A stretch of DNA of 64,000 nucleotides, from the NCBI GenBank assembly GCA_030849465.1, contig JARVLF010000013.1:558001-622000 (forward strand). Direction: 5' to 3'. Each line of letters opens with the position of its first letter. Positions within the stretch are counted from its first letter, which is position 1. Under the pieces are notes generated by a model that was not told the DNA's origin, searched no databases, and saw only the letters and a list, made by a program, of their open reading frames with translations. The DNA is from Moesziomyces globuligerus. Its lineage: Eukaryota; Basidiomycota; Ustilaginomycetes; Ustilaginales; Ustilaginaceae. This document shows positions 50,962 to 59,966 of the stretch, one piece after another. Both the position numbers and the translations under genes were made by a program.

Positions 50962-50967
50962 TTTAAA
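50962..50967 (-). promoter_or_regulatory. TATA-like box of cluster gene 2
   Basis: AT-rich ATATTTAAAG on the minus strand, about 80 bp upstream of the ATG at 50882; TTTAAA instead of TATAAA. Confidence 0.4.
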
Positions 50968-51308
50968 TATTTGTTCCTCAACGTCAAAAGAATCGCAAGC
51001 GAGCGAATGAGTGCGAGCTCGTCCTTCAAAGTACTGAAGCGGTACGATGAAGAAAAAGCGGACTGCATCATCCGCCCACTCAAGAAGAAGCATACCCCTG
51101 ACCCATTCATACCAGTCTTGTCTCGTGGCCCTGGCCCCTATCCGAGACCCATGAATGCGCATTGTTTCACTCAATCTTGGCGTGATCATGGGAGTGCTTG
51201 CCGACCTGGGTCACGCGAGGCCCTTGACCGCGTCCACGTTGCCTCATCGAGCGGCAACACCCATCTTTCCGACTATGGTCTGTCATTGATCGACGTGCAT
51301 TCCTGTTC

Positions 51309-51521
51309 TCAAGTTGAGCAATTCATCTGTTCTCTTTTTGTGCTGAGATACTCAAGACATTGATTCAGACCCACTTCGATGGCGCTACGAGGCCATTTGA
51401 TCGTGCGATGCCCACTGATGCCCACCGTTTTGAGGAGTCGGTAAATGTCGTCCTTATTTATCTCAACAATCGCCCACAATGACGTTTTGCGGAACAGAGG
51501 CTGACAGACGAAAGTGGGATC
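51309..51521 (-). pseudogene. Possible second decayed effector fragment
   Basis: The minus-strand frame between a stop at 51522 and a stop at 51309 reads PTFVCQPLFRKTSLWAI, comparable to TFVTPRSHFRKIEPGVF and APRALFRKIRPGIF in the intact genes. A 15-nt stretch (plus strand 51485-51499) is identical to gene 2 (50144-50158) and in the same codon phase. A weaker GL...L match follows. No start codon or signal peptide. Tentative. Confidence 0.35.
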
Positions 51522-51792
51522 TCATTAATGCAGATGACACTCAACCCACGCCGCATGCACTCGCTAGGTAGGGTTGAGGTCACCCCCACCGTCGGCGCCA
51601 GAAGCGAGCGAAGCCCTCCTCACGCTCTCTCCGTCTCTGTGAAAACCGAATTCCGGGCACGTCTGAACAAGCGCACCATTTCATACTGGAATTGAGAATC
51701 GGACGAGATGGCGGAAACGGCTTTCTCTGAATCGTCGGGGCAACGGATTCGAAAGACGACTGCCAAAGCAGCTTTCGGATGGCTCTAGTCTA

Positions 51793-52689
51793 TTAAATGC
51801 TCTGAGGCACGAGTTGGGCTGCTCCGCTCGATGCCTCTTGGGCAGGTGTCCGGGCTCCGACGAACTTGATGTACATCGTCATTTCGCCCCAAACGCGGAT
51901 CCGATCGATCTCTTTGACGATCTTGGCAAGCTTCTCTTGTCGAAACACCCGAAACCTGATTGGGTTCGGAAATTGAAAGACTCCGAGATACTGATAGATG
52001 TCCGAGCCATGTTCGCCTACCTCTTGCCAGGCACCGATCAAGACAGGATTTTTGCTCGTAACCTCGAATCCGTGTACCGTCCCGAAGATTTTCGGCGAGG
52101 TGCTCAGCTGAGCAAGTAGATAATGGCTGTCTCCGACATTAAGCGGCCACATTCCGAACGTTGCTGGACGTGTATTGAGGTGCTGCGCAAAGCTCGACAT
52201 CTCGTCGGGATTCAGTTGTTTTTGGAACGGGATGACGTCCCTGCCGTCGCGAGGATCCACGACTTCGCTCTGTGATATGAACGCGACCTTGAGAGCAGAC
52301 AAGGATTGACGGCGTTCTTCCAAGCTCAGCTGCTTATACTCGTGCTGCGCGATGTATGCCAAGTCCTCCCTGAGAAATTCCATGTCCCTATCTAGCTGGC
52401 TCGCCGCCGAGAACTCGAAGCTGTTGAGAGCTTGATACGGCGATACGCGATGAAGGTCATGTCTCTGCACCATGTCTGCCCAGGCCACGGGCTCATCATT
52501 GACGAGCCGGGAGATGAATCGTCTCGCTGTATCTTCTCGCGAGGTTCCAGGTTGACTGAATGCCTTTCGTGCTTCCGAGAGGGCTTCCTCAACCTTGGCC
52601 CCTGGCACCGAAGCTCCAAGCGCCCTTAGAGCCCCGATGACCAGAATTGCGACTGCCCAAACCAGGGAGCTTCTCCTTAGCAGCGTCAT
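51793..52689 (-). CDS. Secreted effector-like protein, short subfamily (member 3)
   Basis: 298 residues. Signal peptide ~1-25 (core SLVWAVAILVIGALRALG), then ASVPGAKVEEALS, a motif shared by the next two genes right after the predicted cleavage site. The C-terminal domain (~115-285) has LSLEERRQSLSALK, IPFQKQLN, FGMWPLNVGDSHYLLAQL, GTVHGF, IGAWQEVGEHGSDIYQYLGV, RIRVWGEMTMYIKF. No recognised family domain and no Cys-rich pattern. Paralogous to the genes at 53161 and 54521. Probably a secreted, plant-phase protein; this is inferred from clustering and signal peptide only. Confidence 0.86.
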   Translation of the reverse strand: MTLLRRSSLVWAVAILVIGALRALGASVPGAKVEEALSEARKAFSQPGTSREDTARRFISRLVNDEPVAWADMVQRHDLHRVSPYQALNSFEFSAASQLDRDMEFLREDLAYIAQHEYKQLSLEERRQSLSALKVAFISQSEVVDPRDGRDVIPFQKQLNPDEMSSFAQHLNTRPATFGMWPLNVGDSHYLLAQLSTSPKIFGTVHGFEVTSKNPVLIGAWQEVGEHGSDIYQYLGVFQFPNPIRFRVFRQEKLAKIVKEIDRIRVWGEMTMYIKFVGARTPAQEASSGAAQLVPQSI

Positions 52690-53160
52690 TCCAACAACGT
52701 AGAGGAGATGTAGACGATGATGGAGGAGTTATCGGCCCAGGATCTAGGGACTTTATAGCCCTTTCGGATGTAGACCCCGTCGTCCGCTTTTGCTGGTCGT
52801 TAAGCTCTTCTGACTTCCAGCCCACGGTACCATTACAGCTGTATGTACCATCACATGAGAAGCTCGCTTCGTACCCACCCGTGATCTTGGGTTGAATTGT
52901 ACCGCAAGGACTTCCGTGTGACCCGACGGAGACAGCCGCAGATGGTCACGAAGATTTTCTAAGCCATCACACCGCGCAAGCAGGAGCCTGAAAATTGAAA
53001 ATTCAGGGACGCGTCAAAGAAAAGTAGTAGCATACCGAGAGGGGCTTCTGCAGCTTCATCTGGGGTGTCGAGGCAATGCCTTGAGAACCGAGTCGTCAGA
53101 GCCGATGGACTGAGGAAACAGGTGGGCCGGCCTTCTCCCAGAGCACTGCGGACACAAGGT
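52690..53160. other. Intergenic region between cluster genes 3 and 4
   Basis: 471 bp with a TATA-like box for member 3 and a small imperfect inverted repeat (CCTGAA...TTCAGG, about 52987-53007). No supported frame. Confidence 0.45.
52752..52757 (-). promoter_or_regulatory. TATA-like box of cluster gene 3
   Basis: TATAAA on minus (GGCTATAAAG context), about 63-68 bp upstream of the ATG at 52689. Confidence 0.55.
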
Positions 53161-54057
53161 TCAGCCGCTCGGCGGCGGTACGGTGAGTCGGGCCTCGGCA
53201 ATCGACACGGCAGAGAGAGGCGGCCTGGTTTCGACGAACTTGATGTACATCGTCGTAGGACCCCATACTCGAATCCGTGCAACACTTCTTCCTATCGGCT
53301 GAAGGAAGTTGAGCCTAAAGCTCATATAGCGGTTCTGATTGGGCACACGAAAGCAGCCGAGATATTGATAGATGCCCGAACCAGGCCTGGCGACCTCTTG
53401 CCAGGCAGCGAGATAGGGCCGATTCTTACTCGGGACTCCAACATCGTGCACCGCTGCAACGACATCGGAATGGGTGTCAAGCTGAGCGAGTAGGTAGTGG
53501 CGCTCTTCGAGATCGACGGGCCACATGCCGAACTGCATTCTTCTCCTCATTACAGCCCGCAGATAGTTCTCGAAGTCGGCCGATCCCAGCTCACCCCTGT
53601 AAGGCAGGAGCGCATAGGGGTCCATAGGAATCTCCGACCCTGACTGCCGTATGAGCGCGATCCTGATGTCATTGAGGGAGGTGCGACTCTCCTCAGGGCT
53701 CAACACCTTGTGTGGGTGCAAAGCAAAGTGGATTATGTCCTGGTTGAGCTCTGCCAACTCTCTGTCGAGCTCGTCGGCCACATTGTGCTTGTCCTTGCCG
53801 CGAGGTTGGTCGGATGATGATGGATGAGGCTCCTGATGCGGAATCAAGTCTCGCCAACTTCTTGACTCGTCTTCTCGAAGCTGATCAGCGACATTCGCTC
53901 GAGATGAGCTTGCAGTGTGGTGTGACGAGAACATCTCGCTCAGAGGAGAGAGGGACTTCTCGATGTCTGCCCCTGGAATGGACACTCCGAACACCGTATG
54001 TGCCGCGATGGCCAGCATCACTGCTGCGTAAATAAGGAAAACCGTCAGAGGAGACAT
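53161..54057 (-). CDS. Secreted effector-like protein, short subfamily (member 4)
   Basis: 298 residues. Signal peptide ~1-24 (MSPLTVFLIYAAVMLAIAAH start), then VSIPGADIEKSLS after cleavage. The most diverged of the short subfamily in the N-terminal half (Ser/His/Asp-rich). The C-terminal domain keeps LSPEESRTSLNDIRIALI, FGMWPVDLEERHYLLAQLDT, AAVHDVG, LAAWQEVARPGSGIYQYLGC and RIRVWGPTTMYIKF. The TMYIKF end block is the same as in members 3 and 5. Ends in a Pro-rich tail. Role inferred as for the neighbours. Confidence 0.86.
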   Translation of the reverse strand: MSPLTVFLIYAAVMLAIAAHTVFGVSIPGADIEKSLSPLSEMFSSHHTASSSRANVADQLREDESRSWRDLIPHQEPHPSSSDQPRGKDKHNVADELDRELAELNQDIIHFALHPHKVLSPEESRTSLNDIRIALIRQSGSEIPMDPYALLPYRGELGSADFENYLRAVMRRRMQFGMWPVDLEERHYLLAQLDTHSDVVAAVHDVGVPSKNRPYLAAWQEVARPGSGIYQYLGCFRVPNQNRYMSFRLNFLQPIGRSVARIRVWGPTTMYIKFVETRPPLSAVSIAEARLTVPPPSG

Positions 54058-54520
54058 TATTCACCCAAGGCAGTGAACTCAGAGGGTTGCAAAAAATTCC
54101 TGCTCAGGATCGACAGAAGGCCCGGCCCGTAGGACTGTAGGAATTTATAGCCATGACGGACATGGTCCCACACGGTCCCGAATTGGAAGAAGCTCTTTAT
54201 GTCAAATGTGCAGCTCTTGTTTTTGCTTCAAATCCCTCAGTTGCCACACAGTGAAAGTGCTTTCAGCCGGTATAGACTATCTGATTGAGCAACCTACAGT
54301 AGTAGGCGTGGCTGATTTGTGGGTCGTAACGAGACAGCCACGAAGGGCTATAATTTTTCTCAGACATCTGGTCGTGCGGCAAGACTGGTGGGAATTGACT
54401 TTGCAGGAAGGCGTCTTCAATTAAGAGCGAGGGACACGGCCGAAGCAGACATCACCTGCAATGTGGCGAAAGATTAATGTGGCGAAAAAGCCTTTAGCTT
54501 TCCCACGGGACGAGCAGAGC
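54058..54520. other. Intergenic region between cluster genes 4 and 5
   Basis: 463 bp, AT-richer than average, with the TATA-like box of member 4. Nothing else recognised. Confidence 0.45.
54144..54149 (-). promoter_or_regulatory. TATA-like box of cluster gene 4
   Basis: TATAAA on minus in the GGCTATAAA context, also found before member 3; about 87-92 bp upstream of the ATG at 54057. Confidence 0.55.
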
Positions 54521-55369
54521 TCAGGCACTGGGCCCAGCCTCAGCAGCCTGCTTGTCCTCTTTGAACTTGATATACATCGTCGAAGTACCGAGCATACGGA
54601 TTCGTTCGACGGACCTGGCGATTGGGGCGAGCTGCTGCTTTCTGAATTTCCGATAGCCCCGCGGATTTGGCACCCTGAAGGCACCGAGATACTGATATAT
54701 ATCTGAGCCAGGTGGACCGAGCTCTTGCCAAGCACCGAGATAGATGTGATGGGGGTCCCGTGCGGTGACTCCGTGTACAGTCTCGAAGAATGGTGTCAGT
54801 GTGTTCAACTGAGCGAGCAAGAAGCCCCGATGTTCAAGCTGGACGGGCCAGATGCCGAACTTGGGAGGACGGCCGAAGACATGATCCAGAAAGGGCTTGA
54901 AAGCGGTTTCTTCGAGATGTGCTTGGAAAATCAAGTCTTCCTGAGCATCAGCGGCCACGGTGCCACCCCTTTCCTGAAACAGAGCGGTCTTGACATCTTT
55001 GAGAGATTGACGACGTTCTTCGAGGCTCAGTTCTTGATAGCGTTGTCTCGTGATGTGCTCCCAGTCCCCTCTGAGCAGCTCCAGCGCATCGTCCAGCTGC
55101 CTCGCCGCGTATATTTCGATTCGGGAAGGGGGCCGGTACGGCGACACCCGCTTCAGATCTTCTTTGGCAAGCATTTGCTTCCACGAAAAGGGCTCGTGCG
55201 CTCCATTCTGAGCAGAAGAAAGACTGAGATGGTGAGAGAAGGGCTCATCGCTAGCCGCAGACAGTGCCCGCTCCATCTGCCAGCCCGGGATTGATGCTCC
55301 GAGCGTCAATTGGCCAAGAATGACAAGCACGATGGCCCCGCAGAGAAGTCGAATGCTGTTCAGAAACAT
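54521..55369 (-). CDS. Secreted effector-like protein, short subfamily (member 5)
   Basis: 282 residues from the ATG at 55369 (an upstream in-frame ATG at 55408 would add 13 residues before the hydrophobic core). Signal peptide ~1-24 (LLCGAIVLVILGQLTLG core), then ASIPGWQMERALS. Closest to member 3: both keep RVSPY and ELSLEERRQSL. The C-terminal domain shows FGIWPVQLEHRGFLLAQL, FETVHGV, YLGAWQELGPPGSDIYQYLG and RIRMLGTSTMYIKF. Ends AEAGPSA. It is the 5'-most gene of the array, and the next gene to the right is housekeeping. Confidence 0.86.
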   Translation of the reverse strand: MFLNSIRLLCGAIVLVILGQLTLGASIPGWQMERALSAASDEPFSHHLSLSSAQNGAHEPFSWKQMLAKEDLKRVSPYRPPSRIEIYAARQLDDALELLRGDWEHITRQRYQELSLEERRQSLKDVKTALFQERGGTVAADAQEDLIFQAHLEETAFKPFLDHVFGRPPKFGIWPVQLEHRGFLLAQLNTLTPFFETVHGVTARDPHHIYLGAWQELGPPGSDIYQYLGAFRVPNPRGYRKFRKQQLAPIARSVERIRMLGTSTMYIKFKEDKQAAEAGPSA

Positions 55370-56012
55370 CTTGAACGAGCCAGACAGAAGTACGGTTGAG
55401 CATCGCAACGAGATCTGAGTATTTTATCGAGCCTTTATACCTCAATCGGCTCGAGCCCAATCTGACGTGCTTCCGGAACACCATCTGTTTGCGCACGAAA
55501 TGTTGCCAAAATGCAACCCACCACTGTCCGGACTCTTATGAAATCCGATATATCTGTATGATACCCGCTATGGGATATTATCGCATCACGCAGCAAGTCG
55601 GCTGAGTGTTCACTCCATTCTCTGCATCGTACGCCATCGGACCACGTTACTGTGCGTGTAAACCGAACGAAGCGATGCAGTTGCTGAAACACGGCACAAC
55701 CTCCTGGCTGTCAAGTTGCGCGAAGAAGATGGTGCCCATCGGCTACGCTGATCCCCGATTAAAGGAATTTTCCGATGGGGTAGCGTTCTCGCGTGGATAG
55801 CCGCGGCACTTCTTCGCGTGGATGCAGCATGTGGGGTTGCTTTGCACTTTCACCACGGGTAACATTGCATCCATATCAACATCCCTACACTAAGCACCAT
55901 CACATCGACAAACAAAATCGTTGACAACAAGCGCCTCTGATTTCGATATCTCCTCTCGCCTCCTCGCCGTGAGACCCAAGCAGTAAAGTGTTCCACCGAC
56001 GAAGCCGTCGGG
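55370..56012. other. Intergenic region at the right edge of the secreted-protein cluster
   Basis: 643 bp between divergent genes (effector 5 on minus, deacylase on plus). AT-rich next to the effector with a TATA-like box. No transposon remnant seen. Confidence 0.45.
55434..55439 (-). promoter_or_regulatory. TATA-like box of cluster gene 5
   Basis: TATAAA on minus, about 65-70 bp upstream of the ATG at 55369. Confidence 0.55.
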
Positions 56013-56895
56013 ATGAGAGCCGTTCTTCAGCGCGTGAAGGGCGCAACCGTGCACGGTAAGCAGCCCCTACTGTGCTCATATGCCGGATGGACTCAGACAC
56101 TGACGATCGATCCGGCCTAATTTGTGACGTTCTCAGTTGATGGCAAGCTGGTCTCCAAGATCGGTCCGGGCATTGTGGCCCTGATTGGCATTTCGACCGA
56201 AGATACCGCGGCCGAGATCGTGCCTCTGGCAAACAAGATCCTCAATACCAAGCTCTGGAACGAAAACCAAATCTCGGCCCAGATCCCCGTTCCAGCGCAG
56301 TACGAGCCGGAAGTATCCCCGTCAACGCCCGCCAATGAGAAATCGGAAGTTGCGGCAGCGCCAGGTGCGAATGGCGAGTCCGAGGAGGGCAAGGCACGAG
56401 CAGAGCAGGTGTGGGGAGGCAAGCCCTGGAAGCGCTCCGTGGTCGAGCTTGGCGGCGAGGTGCTCTGTGTCTCGCAGTTCACCCTGTTCGCCAGGACGGT
56501 CAAGGGGACCAAGCCCGACTTCCACCGCGCCATGGGCGGAAATGACGCACGAGTGATCTACGAGGCTCTGCTCAAGAAGCTTGGCGACAGCTACCAGCAT
56601 GAGAGGATCAAGGATGGCGCCTTTGGAGAGATGATGGATGTCTCGCTGACCAATGACGGTAGGCATTCCGAATCGGACTATGATTGCTTCGAAAGCTGCA
56701 GCTTTACTGACGAACATGTGTTCCATGCAATGACCCAATTCCCTGCGTTCGGTCATATAGGTCCGGTAACGATCTGTAAGTACTCGACTCCATGGACGCT
56801 GCTCTTCATGGCGCAGGAAATTCCACTGACATTCTTTCTTCTCCAACTCTGCTGCATCCACAACGACAGTGCTAGACACCACCGAGAAGAAGTAG
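56013..56895 (+). CDS. DTD1: D-aminoacyl-tRNA deacylase (four exons)
   Basis: Exons 56013-56055, 56137-56658, 56761-56775 and 56870-56895, with introns of 81, 102 and 94 nt; 201 residues. The enzyme hydrolyses D-amino acids from mischarged tRNA. Exon 1 gives MRAVLQRVKGATVH, continuing VDGKLVSKIGPGIVALIGIS across the first junction. Active-site motifs SQFTLFA and NDGPVTI are both present; the second (Gly-cisPro chiral filter) exists only if introns 2 and 3 are removed, because the unspliced frame runs into other sequence after LTND. The spliced end is GPVTILLDTTEKK. An Ala/Glu/Pro-rich insert of ~45 residues after WNENQISAQI separates two halves of the fold. Exon 2 ends at a GTAGGC donor, weaker than the GTAAGT-type donors elsewhere. 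Confidence 0.93.
56761..56775 (+). other. 15-nt microexon of the D-aminoacyl-tRNA deacylase gene
   Basis: Flanked by ATAG acceptor and GTAAGT donor. It completes the split Gly codon, then encodes Pro-Val-Thr-Ile and the first base of the next Leu. Phase is kept on both sides, and the encoded residues are the invariant GPVT motif. Confidence 0.85.
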
Positions 56896-56978
56896 ACCAT
56901 TCAAGCCGAACATGTACGAAGTTTACCGTGGGCGCCTCTACATAGAAGCACGATAGACAAGAAAACTACTGGCCCGGA

Positions 56979-58253
56979 TCAGATACGGAATGGTCTTCCA
57001 GCAGTGGAGCACGACTGTGGCACTGGCAAGTGACGAACCTTCAAGGCTCGCTCTGGAAGGGTCGAGCCAGCAGTCATGGTCTTCGATGGCATGCTTGACC
57101 GGGCAGTCGATCCGGAATCTTCGTCGGGAGTATTAGTGGCAATCCCGGGGCTCGTTGCGATACCCGCGACACGTTCCTTCCCGCCTTCGGGATTCTGATG
57201 GTTGCGCCGTAGAAAACGGCTTCTCGGTCCGCTCTGCCAGCGCATTGGTTGCGCCTCTCCTTCCAAAGCCGAAGGGAGACCCCAGACCTTCTCGAGCCCC
57301 GGCCAGGGATTGTCACGTACGCCCTTTACCTTATCAGGCCAGCGCTCTGCAAAGTCGCTTGCGACCATCCAGCGATACACGCCTTTGGGCACCGCAACAT
57401 CTGCGCCGGCCATCCTCATGCGTTTCTCGATCTGGATCCGCGTAGCATTTGCGAGGTCGTCGTCGGACATCTCGGACGGAGCCGTCAACTCAGACGACTG
57501 GGCATCCGTGTCAAACACCACGTCGACGAATCGCCCTACGTCTACGCCTGTGGACTCGGGCAGCAGCGATAGAACGCGAATGGCGGACTTGTGGGAAGCA
57601 AGGGCAGATGAGCGGGGAGAGGAGAGACGACGGGCGAGATGGGTCATCTGGACCATGTGAGTGAGGAAGAGGCGACGTCGGTGCTCGGCTTTTTGTTGCT
57701 TGCGTTTCGCTCGCCGTGCTCGAGCCTTGAGACGGACGACGAGCGGTGGAGGATGTCGCTTAGATGGACCTGGTTTCGACGGCGGCGGAGGCGCAACGAA
57801 ACCCTGACAATCACGCTCCTCCCGATGTTGAGGCGCGGGACAGCGTGATGGGGTGGCAAGAAACCAATCTTCAAGCGATACTTGTGTGCTTTCGAGCGAA
57901 GTCTTGTCGCGCAGCGGCGGGTTGCTTTGAACGTCCATCACACAGCAAAATGCTCTCGCGGACTTGGAATCGGAAGACTTGCGAGATAAGGTGGTCTTTA
58001 AAAGATCAACTTCGCTCGACTGCCTCCGACTGCTCTCGTTTGCTTGGGCTTCGCAGTGTGCACGATGGATCTCGTTCCAAAGCCGTAGCTTTGTGATGCC
58101 CAGCCCGAGCGGCACAGCACCTTCGAGTGTTGACATCTTCTTCGAACCTCTGTATCTAAGAGCTGGCAGTCTGAGGGATAGCGCAGGGCGCTGAGCCATC
58201 GTAGGCGAGAGCAGCTCAGAGTATTTCACATGTCTGCGGGAGCATCGTTCCAT
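56979..58253 (-). CDS. Hypothetical basic protein
   Basis: 424 residues from the first ATG at 58253; the Met at 58199 (MAQRPALSL) is an equally good start. Not recognised. Residues ~155-200 are Pro- and Arg/Lys-rich (KARARRAKRKQQKAEHRRR), a likely nuclear or RNA-binding basic patch. A short conserved-looking stretch KGVYRWMVASDFAERWPDKV with RDNPWPGLEKVWGLPS lies around 310-350. The C-terminus is Ser/Thr-rich. No membrane or signal segment. Convergent with the deacylase gene, 83 bp between stops. Confidence 0.65.
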   Translation of the reverse strand: MERCSRRHVKYSELLSPTMAQRPALSLRLPALRYRGSKKMSTLEGAVPLGLGITKLRLWNEIHRAHCEAQANESSRRQSSEVDLLKTTLSRKSSDSKSARAFCCVMDVQSNPPLRDKTSLESTQVSLEDWFLATPSRCPAPQHREERDCQGFVAPPPPSKPGPSKRHPPPLVVRLKARARRAKRKQQKAEHRRRLFLTHMVQMTHLARRLSSPRSSALASHKSAIRVLSLLPESTGVDVGRFVDVVFDTDAQSSELTAPSEMSDDDLANATRIQIEKRMRMAGADVAVPKGVYRWMVASDFAERWPDKVKGVRDNPWPGLEKVWGLPSALEGEAQPMRWQSGPRSRFLRRNHQNPEGGKERVAGIATSPGIATNTPDEDSGSTARSSMPSKTMTAGSTLPERALKVRHLPVPQSCSTAGRPFRI

Positions 58254-59098
58254 AGTGTAGCTCAAGGCCACTGAGCACGCTCAATCAAGCCGCCGAATCA
58301 AGGTTTGAGCCAATAGCTCGGGGATGAGGTCGACCTCCTGAGTTTGAGGGTTGTGCCAAGAGCGGGCACGACGTCGGCAGATGCGTCACGTCTGCAGTCG
58401 GCACCACCCTGAGATGACACAGCCATGAACACCAAGCGGTGGGCCACCACATGAACCACATTGGACACTCAGGGAGGCCTTGTGGCGCCCAGCAACACTG
58501 TCAGGCTCGATCTTTCGAACTCCAGGATGGTGGGTCGGTCATTCGGCTGTCGACAAGCTTGTTGACTTGAGCAGTGTGCACACGGGAGCGGTGGGAAGCA
58601 TGACTTTGTGGTGAGGAGGAGCGTCTGGTGTAAAGGTGTTAGCACGTACGTCCGAACATGATTGCATGTCGGCGCGGGCGAGGAATTGAAGGCCAGGGTC
58701 GCGTGCCAACTACGTCAGAGGTGTGGGCCGAAAATAGCGGGCTGTGTCACTTTGGCTAACTCCACTCGAGTTCAAGGCGGTGCAAAGGACCTTCTCCACA
58801 CGGCAGCGTTGGGGCAAAGTTGGGTTTCACACCGAAGATGCAGCCCGTGCCAGCCGCATGTGGCCCTCGCACGGCGGCGTACGGCCCTGCAATGTCATTG
58901 CCATGGGGGCAAGGGGGCATGCATACCGGCTTTCAAGACATTGCCTGCGGTCTGGTCGGACAAGCCGCCGCCGCAGGGCTTGGCCATGTTGTCTTTCTAG
59001 CACCGCCGAGAGCAGCTTGCCTCCCTCCCACCACAACATCTCACCCATACAGCCTACCTCATTCCTACTCCGATCTTACCTGGCACGACTACGAAAAG
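58254..59098. other. Divergent intergenic region, no gene seen
   Basis: 845 bp upstream of two diverging genes. The plus-strand frame of the DUF4112 gene is open upstream to 58820, but that part is low-quality (His/Cys/Gly-rich) and followed by a pyrimidine-rich leader. Confidence 0.5.
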
Positions 59099-59899
59099 AT
59101 GGCGAGTTACGTGGCGAACAAGGTGACCAAGCGATTCGTCTCGAGCCAGGCGAAGCAGTACGAGCCAGAGGATCCGCTGTACGAGTTTTACACGGCGTCA
59201 GATGGCAAGAAGAAGCGCCGCAAGCGAGCGCTGCCTCCTGGACTTACCCGCAAGCAGGCCAAGCTGCTCAAGAAGGTCAAGAAGCGCGCGCACTACCTCG
59301 ACAAGGGCTTCTACATCTGCGGCCTCCGCTTCGGATGGACGTTCTTCATCGGTCTGGTGCCTGGACTGGGTGATATCACCGATGCGATCCTCAACTACAC
59401 GCTCGTTGTCAAGCCGGTCAAGCGCGAGCTCGACGACGCGCCCGACTGGCTCGTGAGGCAGATGCTGTTCAACAACGCCGTCTCGGCGGGCATCGGTCTG
59501 GTGCCGCTGGTCGGTGACGTGGCGCTGGCCGCTTGGAGAGCAAACTCAAGGAACGCAAAGCTCCTCGAGGAGTTGCTGCGCGTCAAGGGCGAGGAGAACA
59601 TCGCCAATGGTCTGCCCGATCTTACGCCGCGCTCGCCACATGACACGCATCCGGCACAGAGTGCTGCTCAAAACCATTTCCAGCAAGCAGGGCCAGGAGG
59701 AGCTAAGACAACGGCTGCGAGCAGTTCGGCGGTAGGTGGAGCTAGCACGGCAGGCAACTCTACCTCGCATCTCGTCCAGAACAAGGGCAACCACCAGGCC
59801 GCGTTCCAGGCTCCAGCCGCACCAGCTCAGCAACCCATGCAGGACACCTCGGTGGCTCCTGCCTCTGGATCAGCCAAGAAGTCGTGGTTCCGCAAGTGA
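59099..59899 (+). CDS. DUF4112-family protein
   Basis: 266 residues from the ATG at 59099 (MASYVANKVTKRFVSSQAKQ). The DUF4112 core (~75-165) has LRFGWTFFIGLVPGLGDITD, ILNYTLVVKPVKRELD and NNAVSAGIGLVPLVGDVALA followed by AWRANSRNA: two hydrophobic hairpins each with a G-(L)VPLVGD/VPGLGD pattern, as in this family. A basic Lys/Arg helix precedes it, and a Gln/Ala/Ser tail of ~90 residues follows. Function of the family is unknown; membrane association is likely. The C-terminus ends SWFRK. Confidence 0.85.
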   Translation: MASYVANKVTKRFVSSQAKQYEPEDPLYEFYTASDGKKKRRKRALPPGLTRKQAKLLKKVKKRAHYLDKGFYICGLRFGWTFFIGLVPGLGDITDAILNYTLVVKPVKRELDDAPDWLVRQMLFNNAVSAGIGLVPLVGDVALAAWRANSRNAKLLEELLRVKGEENIANGLPDLTPRSPHDTHPAQSAAQNHFQQAGPGGAKTTAASSSAVGGASTAGNSTSHLVQNKGNHQAAFQAPAAPAQQPMQDTSVAPASGSAKKSWFRK

Positions 59900-59966
59900 A
59901 CTTCCGCTCGTACATAGCTCTGTTATCCGCAGCCGACCGGCAATGGACATGATACCCCGCGAAACA

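Larger units (their letters stand above)
50883..51792. other. Intergenic region between the two effector subfamilies
   Basis: 910 bp. It holds the TATA-like box of member 2 and a possible relic of the effector domain at 51309-51521. Otherwise no supported gene. Confidence 0.4.

Noticed and set aside
52987..53007. Small inverted repeat CCTGAA...TTCAGG in the effector cluster
   Set aside because: Six-base stems are common by chance; no transposon end or target-site duplication beside it.
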